64,000 nucleotides of DNA from Candidatus Altimarinota bacterium (GCA_028685185.1 JAQUEK010000005.1:1-64000), one strand, 5' to 3'. Counted from the stretch's first letter, positions 42,668-52,174 are shown. Notes: generated by a model not told the origin, from the letters alone. Translations and numbers: made by a program.

Positions 42668-42897
42668 ATATAAAGAATTAATTTTAAGAAGCTTCTGAAT
42701 ATTACAACGGAAAAAAGGAATTAAAGTGACAAAAAACCGAAGGATCATATTTTTCTGATTATATCCATTCTCATTTAAAAAAAAGAAGTTTAACACTTAA
42801 TCATGAAAATTTCATATATCTTTTTATATAAGGTCATGCATATTGTATAATCTGAAATTTGGATATAATATATGCAAATATCATTAATCCATAACAT

Positions 42898-43635
42898 ATG
42901 AATGATAAAGTCGTGCTTATAACATGAGCTTCAAGCTGAATATGAGCTCGAACAGCCTTAGTGTTCGCGAAGGAGGGTGCGAAGATCGCAATCACATATA
43001 AGGGAAACAGATCATGAGTCGAAGAGACTGCAAAGGGGATAGAAGACCTTTGAGGCGACGTACTTATAATACAAGCAGACCTTACAAGTGAATCAGATGC
43101 GAAAGATGCGATTGAAAGGGTAATGGAAAGATATGGGAGATTGGATATCCTTGTGAACAATGCAGGAAGATATATAGATGGGGATGAATGGGATGGGGAC
43201 TCTGAAATTTGGGTAAGAAGCCTTAATCAGAACCTTGTTTCGGTGATGAACATATCAAAGCATGCCATACCACATTTCCAAAAGCAGAAATCCTGAATCA
43301 TAGTAAACATCTCAAGCAGATATTCTGATTATGGGCAATATGATGCATTGGCATATTCAGCTGCAAAAGCCTGAATAGTGAACCTGACTCAATCATATGC
43401 GAAGTTATTAGCTCCGCTTTGAAGGGCGAATGCGATTTCTCCTTGAGCTGTCAATACCTGATATTGGCTGAGAGCACCTGAAGAAGAGCTTGAGAAAACT
43501 CTTTCGGAAATCCCTCTTTGAATGCTTGCAGAACCGGATGATATCGCTCAGATGGCATTGTTCCTATCTTCCGATAAGGCAAAATACATTACAGGGCAGA
43601 ATATTTTCGTTGATGGAGGATTCTGACTTAAATAA
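42898..43635 (+). CDS. Short-chain dehydrogenase/reductase (FabG-like)
   Basis: 245 aa. Rossmann motif TGASSGIGARTA, NNAGRY, catalytic Ser in VNISSRYSDYG, and YSAAKAG with Tyr/Lys; C-terminal LSSDKAKYITGQNIFVDGGFG. Both TGASSGIG glycines are TGA. It is a classical NAD(P)-dependent SDR of 3-oxoacyl-ACP reductase type. No other fatty-acid genes are near, so the substrate is open. Single gene with its own terminator. Confidence 0.93.
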
Positions 43636-43654
43636 GGATTCATATCTTTTTTCG

Positions 43655-43685
43655 AAAAAGGCCGGCATGATGCCGGCCTTTTATA
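43655..43685 (+). terminator. Terminator after the SDR gene
   Basis: AAAAGGCCGGCATCA and TGATGCCGGCCTTTT: a very GC-rich stem with TTTTAT. The remaining space to 43832 is AT-rich with nothing recognised. Confidence 0.9.
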
Positions 43686-43831
43686 TTGTTATGGTTTTGA
43701 AACCGTTAATTTAGCTTATGATAATAATTTAATGGAATTTATAAAATTATATTCATTACGAAAGATATTTATTTATATTACCAGGTAAAATCCTAGATAG
43801 ATGTAAGATAAATATTTATATGATTCTTAGG

Positions 43832-44482
43832 TTATATTTTAAATACAAGAGGCTTTCTTACTATATTTTTTCTTTTGATAATGAAAAAATACAATATCGA
43901 TCAGATAATACTCAAAAATATCATAAGGATGATCCAGAGAGATTTATCATCAAACTCTCTTTTTATACAATCAATCAACATCCAAAGCCAGAACATGAAT
44001 AATAAAATCAACACAGGTCAAGCATAGGTGTATATTTTTTTAAAAATATCGAAAACATAATCTGTTCCTAATTTTTTATGAAAATCCGTATCAGCTATCA
44101 TCCATTTGTTATCTTGTTTTTGAAAAGTGAAGTAAGTTCATAGCCCATTTATATTCCATCAAGGGCCAGCAGCTGCAAATTTTGCATTCACCCTTACTTC
44201 ATCTGCACTTAATATATCAATATTCTCATCAAATGGAGCATAATCAAGCTCATATGCAATACCGCCAATCACTTGTTCTTGTATTTCTGATTTTAGAGCC
44301 TGTTGTGCAGGTAATATGAGTTCTGAAATTTTTTGAATATCTCAAGTATTTATAGACTGAACCAAATTTTTTAAACTGTGTTTAATTTTAATCTTATCGA
44401 TAGATGATATTGAAAAGGCGAAAACATTCGCATTGAATAAAAATGTGCTTATTATGGATAATATTATAATTTTTATTTTCAT
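43832..44482 (-). CDS. Secreted/membrane protein with C-terminal PLDc_N-like hairpin
   Basis: 216 aa. A signal-like N-terminus (MKIKIIILSIISTFLFNANVFA) is followed by a lumenal domain (about 25-145). Two final helices contain LLFMFWLWMLIDCIKREFDD and SLWIILMIFLSIIGSILYFF, the pattern of the PLDc_N domain (W-x-x-x-LIDCLKR...LW...GS-x-LY). Combination with a secreted domain is unusual. Downstream of, and 4 nt from, the RDD gene, so in one operon. Function unknown. Confidence 0.78.
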
Positions 44483-44486
44483 AGAT

Positions 44487-45116
44487 TTATTTATTACTGT
44501 ATTTAGAAACAACTACTGTCTTTGCTAACCTGTCTCAGATTCTTTGTTTAGTTTTGGAATTCCAAATTGAAATTGACCCAGCAAGATAAAAAAATGGCAA
44601 AAAATCAATAATCCTCATAATATTCCTTATTAATGAGTCTTTAAGATCCAATGGTTCACCTGTTGATTTCATAACTCTCATACCGGTTATAAGCTTACCT
44701 ATTGTTCCACCAAATTTCCATTCAAACAAAACATAATAAGTAAAGATAACCAAAAAATATAATTGTGCAGAGAATCCGCATAATCCATAAAATGTCTTAT
44801 TTCACATAACTGTAATACTAGAACCTATTGATGCGCTAGAACTACAACCGCCAATATAAGATGCTCAAAACAGTTTCATAAATTGTGAGAAGAGAATACC
44901 GAATAATATCGTATCGATAATAAGTGCTAAAAATCTTATACCAACACCTTTGTATTCTAAAGCCATTATCACTGGCTTATTTGCGATTTCTAAAGCAGCA
45001 TCAAATTCTTCTTCACTTGTTCATCCTTCAAGAGCTGATTGTCTGATTTCTTCAGCTGGGTAATTCTTATTGGCTTTAATCCAATTCGCGATTTTATTTA
45101 TTCTATCTTCATCCAT
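44487..45116 (-). CDS. RDD-family membrane protein
   Basis: 209 aa. A soluble N-terminal segment (about 1-60) is followed by the RDD domain: YKGVGIRFLALIIDTILFG (Arg and Asp), then LFEWKFGGTIGKLITGMRVMKSTG and SLIRNIMRIIDFLPFFY with the last RxxD. RDD proteins are membrane proteins, some acting in Na+/H+ exchange. The N-terminal part recalls a SHOCT-like short helical domain (ANWIKANKNYPAEEIRQSALEGG). Confidence 0.9.
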
Positions 45117-45314
45117 AGTCGTTTTTATCGGAATAATTTATTTTGCTTCAAATTATATGTATATAATATATTTTTCAAATATTAAAAAATAATATAATCT
45201 CAGATATGATGATTACTGAAACATTTATTAAGCCTTGATCTGGGTATTTTGAAAATGGTGAAATATAATTTTTTTGGAAGTTAGATAACTTTTAAACCTC
45301 TCTTATTATTTATT

Positions 45315-46298
45315 TTAAGTGATATTATTATACAATTTTGTAAATAATTCTTTATATCTTATCACTTTATTTTCATCAATAATTATCTCATCCTTATTGA
45401 ATTTTTGTCCTATTTCCGACATGAAATCAACACAGAATATCAAGGTGTATAGATTCATGATGGTGATATCATCTTTGGTCAGATTCAGATATCTTATCAA
45501 GCAGACAATATAATATTCTCTGTTTAAGAAAATAAATGCCATATTGCACAATCAAAGCCAATATAATCTATCACCAAAAGTCATCGTATCAAAATCAACA
45601 ACTCATGAAAGCTTACCATTCTCTACAATTATATTTTTTGAGGTAATGTCATCAAAAAATGGTATTGGCTTAACTTTTCATAAATAGCCATCATATTTTT
45701 TTATAACTTCTTCCACTTTTGTTATATATGAAGCATCAAAAACATTAGCTTTAATCAGATTAATTTTAACGCTGTCGATTTTTTCAGAAATGAAATCTTT
45801 CCAGTTGCTTTTCAAATTATAATCTTCATGATTTGTTGCTTCTCAAAATCAATTTCAGATATTTATTGTTGAGATCTTCTCTTGAATCTGAATAATCTCT
45901 TTTGCGATACTATCAAGATTTTCATCAGTCAATGAATCTATCATATTTCAGATATCATCTCATTTAAGCCTTTCTGAAACAGTAAAAGGTTTTTCATATT
46001 CGTTACAACTCGAATCTGCATAAAGTAATTTTGGGACTTTGATTCATAAATCATATAGATACTTGTACCAATAAATTGATCCTTCAATTTTGTCTTTATT
46101 ACTAAGGAAATATCCAATTCTAAAAACTATATTATCTCAAGTTTCTAAGAATATATCATAAACAAAATGACAGGAACCGGTCTCAAAGCGTTTAATGCTT
46201 TTTAATTCAGTATTAAAAAACTTATTTATTACCGGTATAATGATTTTATTTAGGTTATTTATATCTATTTCACTTGTTAAATTAAAGTTGTTGTTCAT
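45315..46298 (-). CDS. Aminoglycoside phosphotransferase-like kinase
   Basis: 327 aa. Protein-kinase-like fold of the APH/choline kinase group: N-lobe FETGSCHFVYDIFLETGDNIVFRIG, C-lobe catalytic loop FFDDITSKNIIVENG (compare HGDxxxxNxxv; His-Gly are replaced by Phe-Asp), and metal-binding GVVDFDTMTFGDRLYWLG. It may phosphorylate a small molecule or be a homoserine-kinase-like enzyme. Antibiotic resistance is not implied. Single gene. Confidence 0.82.
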
Positions 46299-46339
46299 AT
46301 TTTCATCTAGTTTATAAGATAATTTCTCTAATTTTGAAA

Positions 46340-46558
46340 CTATTTTTTATTATTAAATAAATCATCAAAAAGTTTTTTGCCTATTTCAAATTTAATTAAA
46401 TCAGGATTAGAATTGAACTTTTCCATGAAATATCTTAACAAAGTTACTCATTTAAATCATCTTTCTTTTGATTTGGATAAGAAAGCCTTCTTGAGATCAT
46501 TATTTACTCTTATTGAAAAAGCAGTGTTCCTAAGTTTATGTATTACATTGTAACACAA
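46340..46558 (-). CDS. Possible ribbon-helix-helix protein, unusual start
   Basis: About 72 aa. RNTAFSIRVNNDLKKAFLSK looks like an RHH strand and first helix as in antitoxins or repressors. The frame has no ATG between the upstream in-frame TAA and this motif; TTG at 46558 is the earliest plausible start. It ends in TAG, 41 nt from the APH-like start codon. It could be a real gene with a non-ATG start, or the remnant of one. Confidence 0.4.
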
Positions 46559-46826
46559 TTATTATGTGTTTAATTTTAAAAAATCAATTTATTTACTATA
46601 TCAAATGAAAACAATTTGAATTCTTTGCTATACCACCACAAAGTCGAATTTTCCAATACAATCATCCATCAAATATCAAAACCAAAAACAGAGTTCTATC
46701 TGAAAATTCATTCCATTCGGGCTAAAAAGTAGTATTTCTAAACAAATATTTTGTAGATCGAACTAGTTTGATGGCTTAATAATAGGAATAATCAATGTTT
46801 TGAAAATGAGATTCTAAGCGGGCAGG

Positions 46827-46850
46827 CCACTTGATGTACTAGGCGAACTA
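46827..46850. repeat. 24-bp direct repeat, copy 1
   Basis: CCACTTGATGTACTAGGCGA then ACTA. It matches the copy at 46970-46993 at 22 of 24 positions, 143 bp apart start to start. Confidence 0.85.
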
Positions 46851-46969
46851 TGGCGTAATTGTTGGCTTCAGGTAACCGTTTCTATGGTTTCTTTAAGGAA
46901 AATCTTATATAAATAACCTAAAATACTTAGAAAAAACCATTGTTAAGCCTAGAAACCACTACCATGGTA

Positions 46970-46993
46970 CCACTTGATGTAGTAAGCGAACTA
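46970..46993. repeat. 24-bp direct repeat, copy 2
   Basis: CCACTTGATGTAGTAAGCGA then ACTA; two mismatches to copy 1. Confidence 0.85.
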
Positions 46994-47235
46994 AAGGTGA
47001 GTTCTATCGACCAAATAGCCATGTATTTTAAGAAGATTGTATGAAAATGGGTGGTTTTTGGAGGTTTTGGAAATTGAGATTTTTGGAGTCTCTGTGAACC
47101 AGTTTTTGGGTGAAAATTTGGGGATGTCAAATGGAAGGATAATTTTAAGTTTTTCTAAGTAATTTTGTCTATTTGCAATTTATCAATAAAAATATATACT
47201 CAATGCTATCTATTATTTACAAAAATTTAATAATT

Positions 47236-47577
47236 ATGAACATTAAAGAACTTCAAAAATTAGTAATAGATTTTAGAAATGATAGAGATTGGAAACAATT
47301 TCATAATCCAAAGGATATTGCAACAGCTATCTCAATTGAAGCATGAGAATTACAAGAAAAATTTTTATGGAAATCACAAGCTGATTCTTATGAAATTTGA
47401 AATAATGATGTGGAAGTATGAGAAGAAATTGCAGATATTTTTAATTATCTTTTGCTATTATCAGATGCTTGCTGAGTTGATCTTGAACAAGTATTTTTAA
47501 ATAAAATTGAAAAGAATAACATGAAATACTCTGTTGAAAAATCAAAAGGTAAAAGTGATAAATATACTAAATTATAA
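47236..47577 (+). CDS. MazG-like nucleotide pyrophosphohydrolase
   Basis: 113 aa, all-alpha MazG/RS21-C6 type. FRNDRDWKQFHNPKDIATAI, then SIEAGELQEKFLW with the first metal-binding ExxE pair, and VGEEIADIFNYLLLLSDACG with the second (EExxD). These enzymes hydrolyse NTPs or dNTPs to monophosphate and pyrophosphate. The same small protein is often found before DUF2075 proteins, as here (8-nt gap). It may modulate nucleotide or alarmone pools during a defence response. Confidence 0.88.
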
Positions 47578-47585
47578 AATATAAC

Positions 47586-49451
47586 ATGCTCATATATAAC
47601 TCAACAAAATCTAATTTTCTAAATGATATATCTACAAATAATATTGAAGATATTTTACAAGAGAGATTTATAAGAATCCTCAATAGAAATATTTGAAAAA
47701 ATGAGTATATGTCATGGCAAAATTCAATTAAAGAAATGTATTTTATCATAAATGAGTCAAAAATTCCTAATGACGCTAGTATATGTTTAGAATATAATAT
47801 CCCCTGATCCAGTAAGAGAATAGATTTTATAGTCACATGATTGGATGAAGATAAAAATGAAGTTGTTGTTATAATTGAATTAAAACAATGGCAAAAAGTT
47901 GATTTAACCGATAAAGATTGAGTTGTTGCGACAAGATTTGAACATTGATTAAAAGATACTTCTCACCCTAGCTATCAAGCATGGACTTATGCAATGTTTT
48001 TAAAATGATTTAATCAAGTTGTATATGAAGAAAATATACAACTTCAACCTTGTGCCTTCCTTCATAATTATAAAGATGATTGAATAATAAATAATAACTT
48101 TTACAGGTATCATATTGATAAAGCACCTTTATTTTTAAAGTGAGACAAAAAGAAGCTATCAGATTTCATATCAAGTTATATAAAATATTGAGATGTGAAT
48201 AAAGTTATGTATAGGATTGAAAATTGAAAAATTAGACCTTCAAAAGCTTTAGCAGATAGCTTAGCTTCAATGATAAAATGAAATCAAGAGTTTATAATGA
48301 TTGATGACCAAAAGATTGTTTATGAAACAGCTAATAACTTAGCAAAAAAATCATCTGAATTAAATAAAAATGTTTTAATAGTAGAATGATGACCATGAAC
48401 TTGAAAATCAGTTGTAGCAATTAATTTACTTGTTAATTTAACTAAATTTTGATTATTAGTTCATTATGTCACTAAAAATTCAGCTCCTAGAGCAGTTTAT
48501 GAAAGTAAATTAACTTGAACCTTAAGAAAAACTGAGTTTTGTAATCTTTTTAAATGATCAGGTTCTTATATAAATACAGAAGAAAACCAATTTGATGCAC
48601 TAATTGTAGATGAAGCACACAGGTTAAATGAAAAATCATGAATGTTCTCAAATTTATGAGAAAATCAAATAAAGGAAATTATCAAATCTTCAAAATTTTC
48701 AATATTTTTTGTAGATGAAAATCAAAAAGTGACATTTAAAGATATTTGAGAAAAGGATGAAATTATTAAATGGGCTAAAAGCTTGTGAGCAAAAGTGCAT
48801 GAACTAGAATTATCTTCTCAGTTTAGATGTAATTGATCTGATTGATATTTATCATGGCTTGATAACACTTTACAAATTAGAGAAACTGCAAATGATGATC
48901 TTAAAGATATTGAATATGATTTTAGGGTTTTTGATAATCCTAATAAGTTAAGAGATGAAATATTTGAAAAAAATAAAATCAATAATAAAGCGAGGTTAGT
49001 TGCATGATATTGCTGGGATTGGCAAAGTAGAAAAGATAAAAATATAAATGATATTTCATTTCCTGAATATAAATTTTGAATGAAGTGGAATCTTTCTACT
49101 GATTGAATGTTATGGATATTATCACCTGAATCTGTTAATGAAATTTGATGTATACATACTTGTCAATGATTAGAAGTAGACTATGTTTGAGTAATAATTT
49201 GAAATGATTTAATTATAAGGAATTGAGAAGTATTAGTTGACCCATCTAAAAGGGCAAAATCTGATGCTTCATTGAAATGATATATATCTGAAATGAAAAA
49301 AAATCCTGAAGAAACAAAATTATTTATTAAAGGTTTGATTAAAAATACTTACAGGACTTTGATGACAAGATGAATGAAATGATGTTATATTTATTGTACA
49401 GATAAAGAAACTAATGAATATTTTAAATTATATAATAAATGAACTTATTAA
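47586..49451 (+). CDS. PD-(D/E)XK nuclease fused to DUF2075 superfamily 1-type helicase
   Basis: 621 aa. N-terminal nuclease-like region: SKRIDFIVTG with Asp80, then VVVIIELKQW with Glu98 and Lys100, the D-(15-20)-ExK arrangement. The helicase/ATPase part has Walker A EGGPGTGKS (268-275; all four glycines TGA), Walker B ALIVDEAHRL (Asp342, Glu343), a motif III-like FFVDENQKV and SSQFRCNGSDGY, with the C-terminal TYRTLMTRGMKGCYIY as in DUF2075/Schlafen-type helicases. It should cleave or unwind nucleic acid in response to invasion. It overlaps the DpnI-like gene by 13 nt. Confidence 0.88.
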
Positions 49452-50194
49452 ATCCAAACATAGTTTCAGAGTACAAAAGCAATTCTCAAAAAGCAAGAGT
49501 AATGACTGAGTTTTGGACATGAGAAAATATTTTTTGCCCCAGCTGTTGAAGTGCTATTTGCCATTATAATAACAACAAGCCAGTAGCAGATTTTTATTGT
49601 GATAGTTGTAATGAGGATTATGAACTTAAATCTTGAAAATCATTATGAACAAAAATAGCCGATTGAGCATATGATACAATGATTTCTAGGCTACAAGATT
49701 ATAACAATCCAAATTTTTTCTTTTTAAATTATAAAATAAATCATCAGATAACTAATTTTGTTGTAATACCAAAGCATTATTTCACTCCAGAGATAATAGA
49801 AAAAAGAAAACCATTATTAGAAACAGCAAAAAGAGCTTGATGGGTTTGATGTAATGTTTTGCTTTCTTGAATACCTGAAAGTTGAAAAATATTTTATATA
49901 AAGAATTGAGAAAATAGAGATAAAAATGATGTATTAAATGACTGGAATAAAACATTATTCTTGAGGGAGAAGAAACTTGAATCAAAAGGTTGGATTCTTG
50001 ATATAATGAAATGTATTGAAATGTTAAAAAAGAAAGAATTTACACTTCAAGAAGTATATAACTTTGAACCTATTTTAAAGCAAAAATATCCAAATAACAA
50101 CTTTATCAAAGATAAAATTAGACAACAGTTACAGTTTTTGAGAGATAAAGAGTATTTAGAGTTTGTAAGTAATGGTAAATATAGAGTTTTATAA
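49439..50194 (+). CDS. DpnI-type methyl-directed restriction endonuclease
   Basis: 251 aa, against 254 for pneumococcal DpnI, and collinear throughout. EYKSNSQKARVMTEFW; zinc site CPSCG (33-37) and CDSC (54-57); catalytic PVADFYC with Asp51 and YELKSGK with Glu62 and Lys64; NNPNFFFLNY; RAGWVGCNVLLSGIP; KLESKGWILDIMKCIE; and a C-terminal winged helix ending KDKIRQQLQFLRDKEYLEF. DpnI cuts GATC only when the adenine is methylated, so it destroys Dam-methylated foreign DNA without needing a partner methylase. Many of its glycines are TGA. Confidence 0.95.
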
Positions 50195-50214
50195 AATATA
50201 ATTTGCTTTTTTCT

Positions 50215-50259
50215 AAAAAATTGTTAGATCATGATCTATTATTATCTAACAATTTTTTT
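50215..50259 (+). terminator. Hairpin after the DpnI-type gene
   Basis: AAAAAATTGTTAGAT and ATCTAACAATTTTTTT, loop about 14 nt containing GATC, with a T run. The next ATG begins right at its 3' edge, so it may be an attenuator as well as a terminator. Confidence 0.8.
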
Positions 50260-50502
50260 ATGAAAATATTTCCAAAAATACTTGTAGTAAGATATTATGA
50301 GTTAGATGGTATTGAAGTTACATTTTCAAATATTTGAACTGAAAGGTACTTGAATTATATATACAGTAAACTTGAAAATGAATTTAATAATAATAAACAT
50401 TTAGAAAGTTATGAGATCTATTATGATTGAGAAAAAATTTGAAAAGAGAAAAATAAAAAATATTTCTTTAATTTAAAATTATGAAAAAATACATATATTT
50501 AA
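50260..50502 (+). CDS. Small hypothetical protein in the DpnI locus
   Basis: 80 aa, not recognised. MKIFPKILVVRYYELDGIEV suggests two beta strands, then a helix and a charged end. No membrane or signal segment. It begins at the T run of the preceding hairpin and overlaps the next small gene by 22 nt. It could be a regulator, inhibitor or antitoxin of the locus; nothing in the sequence decides this. Confidence 0.6.
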
Positions 50503-50705
50503 CCTTTGAGGGTTTTACTCAAGAACCAAATTGAAAAGATACAGAAAATGTTCAAATGTTATGAATTTGAGAATGAAATACAAAGCATGAATGATTTGAA
50601 GATTTAAAAGAGAAAAATGAATGGTTATTAGATACAAGTTTTGAAGAGTTATATTGTCATGAATTGAAAGATGATAGATTTGAATATTTCAATTTAAAAA
50701 AATAA
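50481..50705 (+). CDS. Small acidic hypothetical protein in the DpnI locus
   Basis: 74 aa. KKYIYLTFEGFTQEPNGKDTENVQMLGIGEG at the N-terminus, then an acidic helix-rich part (FEDLKEKNEWLLDTSFEELYCHELKDD). Glycines are TGA, supporting that it is coding. Overlap with the previous gene indicates translational coupling. Its small size and acidity could suit an inhibitor that mimics DNA, but that is speculation. It converges on the Xre gene with 4 nt between stops. Confidence 0.62.
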
Positions 50706-50709
50706 TCCA

Positions 50710-50922
50710 TTATCTCACCAAATTCTCAACCAAAACATTCAAAAATTTAGCAATCTTAACTATTATATAAACAGATGGGTCTTTAATTGCTCAAATCTCA
50801 ATTTTGGTAAGAGTTGTATATGGAATTTTAACTTTCCTTGCAAAAGCTTCTTGGGTAAGTCCCAATTCCTTTCTTTTTGCTTGAATATTTTGTCATAATT
50901 TATTATCTTTTTTTTCTTGCAT
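50710..50922 (-). CDS. Xre-type HTH regulator
   Basis: 70 aa. GQNIQAKRKELGLTQEAFARK-VKIPYTTLTKIEIGAIKDPS is a standard Xre/Cro helix-turn-helix, and the protein is little more than this domain. It converges with the nuclease operon and is the natural candidate for its control. A GCTAT-A-ATAGC palindrome lies 36 bp upstream of its start. Confidence 0.92.
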
Positions 50923-50957
50923 ATTATACTTGAATTAAAAATTAGATTATTATTCTA

Positions 50958-50968
50958 GCTATAATAGC
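50958..50968 (-). promoter_or_regulatory. Possible Xre operator
   Basis: GCTATAATAGC, an 11-bp palindrome that also contains a TATAAT box, upstream of the Xre gene. The stretch 50923-51235 otherwise holds only AT-rich sequence and the hairpin listed next. Confidence 0.4.
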
Positions 50969-51194
50969 GAATTAAGAAAAATTTACAAATTTTTTATATA
51001 CTATTGGCTTAAAAATGAGTACTATTGCTCATTGACTATACCGAATCAAGTAGAACTATTTTATCAAACACTAATGTCTATTTTTAGCTATTTTATCGGT
51101 TCTATCTGGTTAGTTCATTCAAATAAAAACAGGTACAATTTACAAAAGTTAATTTGTCAAAAGAAACTTTTTCACGACCACATTAACAGCAAGA

Positions 51195-51214
51195 AGACGC
51201 CATCTCTGGCGTCT
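51195..51214 (-). terminator. Hairpin 3' of tRNA-Trp
   Basis: AGACGCCATCTCTGGCGTCT: 8-bp stem after the tRNA on the minus strand, followed by TCTTGCTG without a strong T run. Probably ends the rpsB-tsf-tRNA transcript. Confidence 0.6.
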
Positions 51215-51235
51215 CTTGACAATTTTCATTTTTTA

Positions 51236-51310
51236 TGGCAGCCCCGCAGAGAATCGAACTCTGACCGCAGGATTTGGAATCCTGAATTCTGACCGTTGAA
51301 CTACAGGGCT
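51236..51310 (-). tRNA. tRNA-Trp (anticodon CCA)
   Basis: 75 nt with encoded CCA. Acceptor AGCCCTG pairs with CGGGGCT (one G-U); discriminator G. The anticodon stem AGGAT/ATCCT encloses TTCCAAA, anticodon CCA, reading UGG only. This fits a code in which UGA is not Trp. T loop TTCGATT. It is 46 nt after tsf and beside the DpnI island. Confidence 0.95.
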
Positions 51311-51312
51311 AA

Positions 51313-51340
51313 ATACAAAGTCTTTGGGAAGACTTTGTAT
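51313..51340 (-). terminator. Hairpin between tsf and tRNA-Trp
   Basis: ATACAAAGTCTT-TGGG-AAGACTTTGTAT, a perfect 12-bp stem with a 4-nt loop, directly before the tRNA 5' end on the minus strand. Only TTT follows, so it may be a weak terminator or a processing signal that frees the tRNA. Confidence 0.6.
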
Positions 51341-51355
51341 GTTTGGGGTTGTGTA

Positions 51356-52144
51356 TTATATAGCGAATCTCTTGAAGCTTACTATGCTGTCAGCTCAGAT
51401 GAAATCTTGAACCTTGATATCTGGATTGATTACGAACTGTTGTGTAAGAAGAGCGTTCTCTTCCTTGAACTTGTTCATCTTTCCGTCTATTATCTTTTCA
51501 AGTATTTCAGCAGGTTTTCCTGCATTCTTTGGATCTTGTTGCATAAGTTCAAGTTGAATCTCTTTTTCCTTTGCTATGACTTCTTGAGTTATTTCAGTAG
51601 GACTAAGAACTTCAGGATTTGTAGCAGTTATATGCATAGCAACCTGTTTAAGATTGTCAGAATCAGTTCAAGCTTTTGCTACAACTATCGCAGCAACTTT
51701 GTTATTTGAATGAACGTAGCTTTCTACAACATCTCAGCTTACCTTTGTAAGGGCAAGTATTCTCATGTTCTCTCACATCTTCAATTGGTATTCTGTAGAT
51801 TTCAATTCATCAGCGATAACAATCGCTTCTTCATCAGTTGCAGCGTTTTTTCTGATTTCAACGAACTTGTTAAGCATTTCGTCGAATGTCTCGTTTATTG
51901 CAACGAAGTCAGTCTCACATGAAACAGCAACGATATATTTTACGTTTCATTCAGTTATGATTTTGATTTTACCTTCTTTTGTTTCGTTTTCTGCTCTTTT
52001 AGCAGCTTTTGCGATTCATTTCTTTCTAAGGATTTCGATAGCGAGCTCGATATCTCCGTCTGCTTCGACTAATGCATTCTTGCAATCAGCCATTCAGACT
52101 CAAGTTCTGTCTCTCAATTCCTTTACTTGTTGTGCAGTTATCAT
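51356..52144 (-). CDS. tsf: Elongation factor Ts
   Basis: 262 aa. [31 protein letters not shown] is the UBA-like N-terminal signature, followed by ILRKKGIAKAAKRAENETKEG. The core dimerisation region has VSCETDFVAINETF and VAMHITATNPEV. EF-Ts recycles EF-Tu by exchanging GDP for GTP. Gene order rpsB - membrane gene - tsf retains the classic pairing with one insertion. TGA encodes RTGVG glycines. Confidence 0.97.
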
Positions 52145-52174
52145 ATTAATGATTATGATTAAGATATAAAAATA

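Larger units (their letters stand above)
46559..47235. other. 677-bp gene-free segment
   Basis: No reading frame of useful length is found on either strand with TAA/TAG stops; both strands have many stops, and TGA-Gly coding bias is lacking. It holds a 24-bp direct repeat (see next entries) and several G-rich patches that are unusual here (for example GGGTGGTTTTTGGAGG near 47050). It could be decayed DNA, a non-coding RNA or an integration junction. Confidence 0.6.

Noticed and set aside
43820-44002. 60-residue plus-strand frame (MILRLYFKYK...)
   Set aside because: It lies opposite the end of the PLDc_N-like gene, which reads through as a coherent protein in code 25; the plus frame has no TGA-Gly and no homology I recognise.
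45315-46298. Aminoglycoside resistance gene
   Set aside because: The fold fits APH-like kinases but the catalytic His-Gly are changed and no resistance context exists; a specific drug substrate cannot be claimed.
46559-47235. Possible tmRNA, RNase P RNA or CRISPR in the gene-free segment
   Set aside because: No tRNA-like ends, no tag frame, no P4-type conserved helices and only two spaced repeats; it does not fit any of these.
51032-51292. 86-residue plus-strand frame running into the tRNA-Trp
   Set aside because: It reads antisense through the tRNA and its sequence is explained by the tRNA's complement.
51296-51922. Long plus-strand frames over 51.3-51.9 kb
   Set aside because: They are shadows of tsf on the minus strand.
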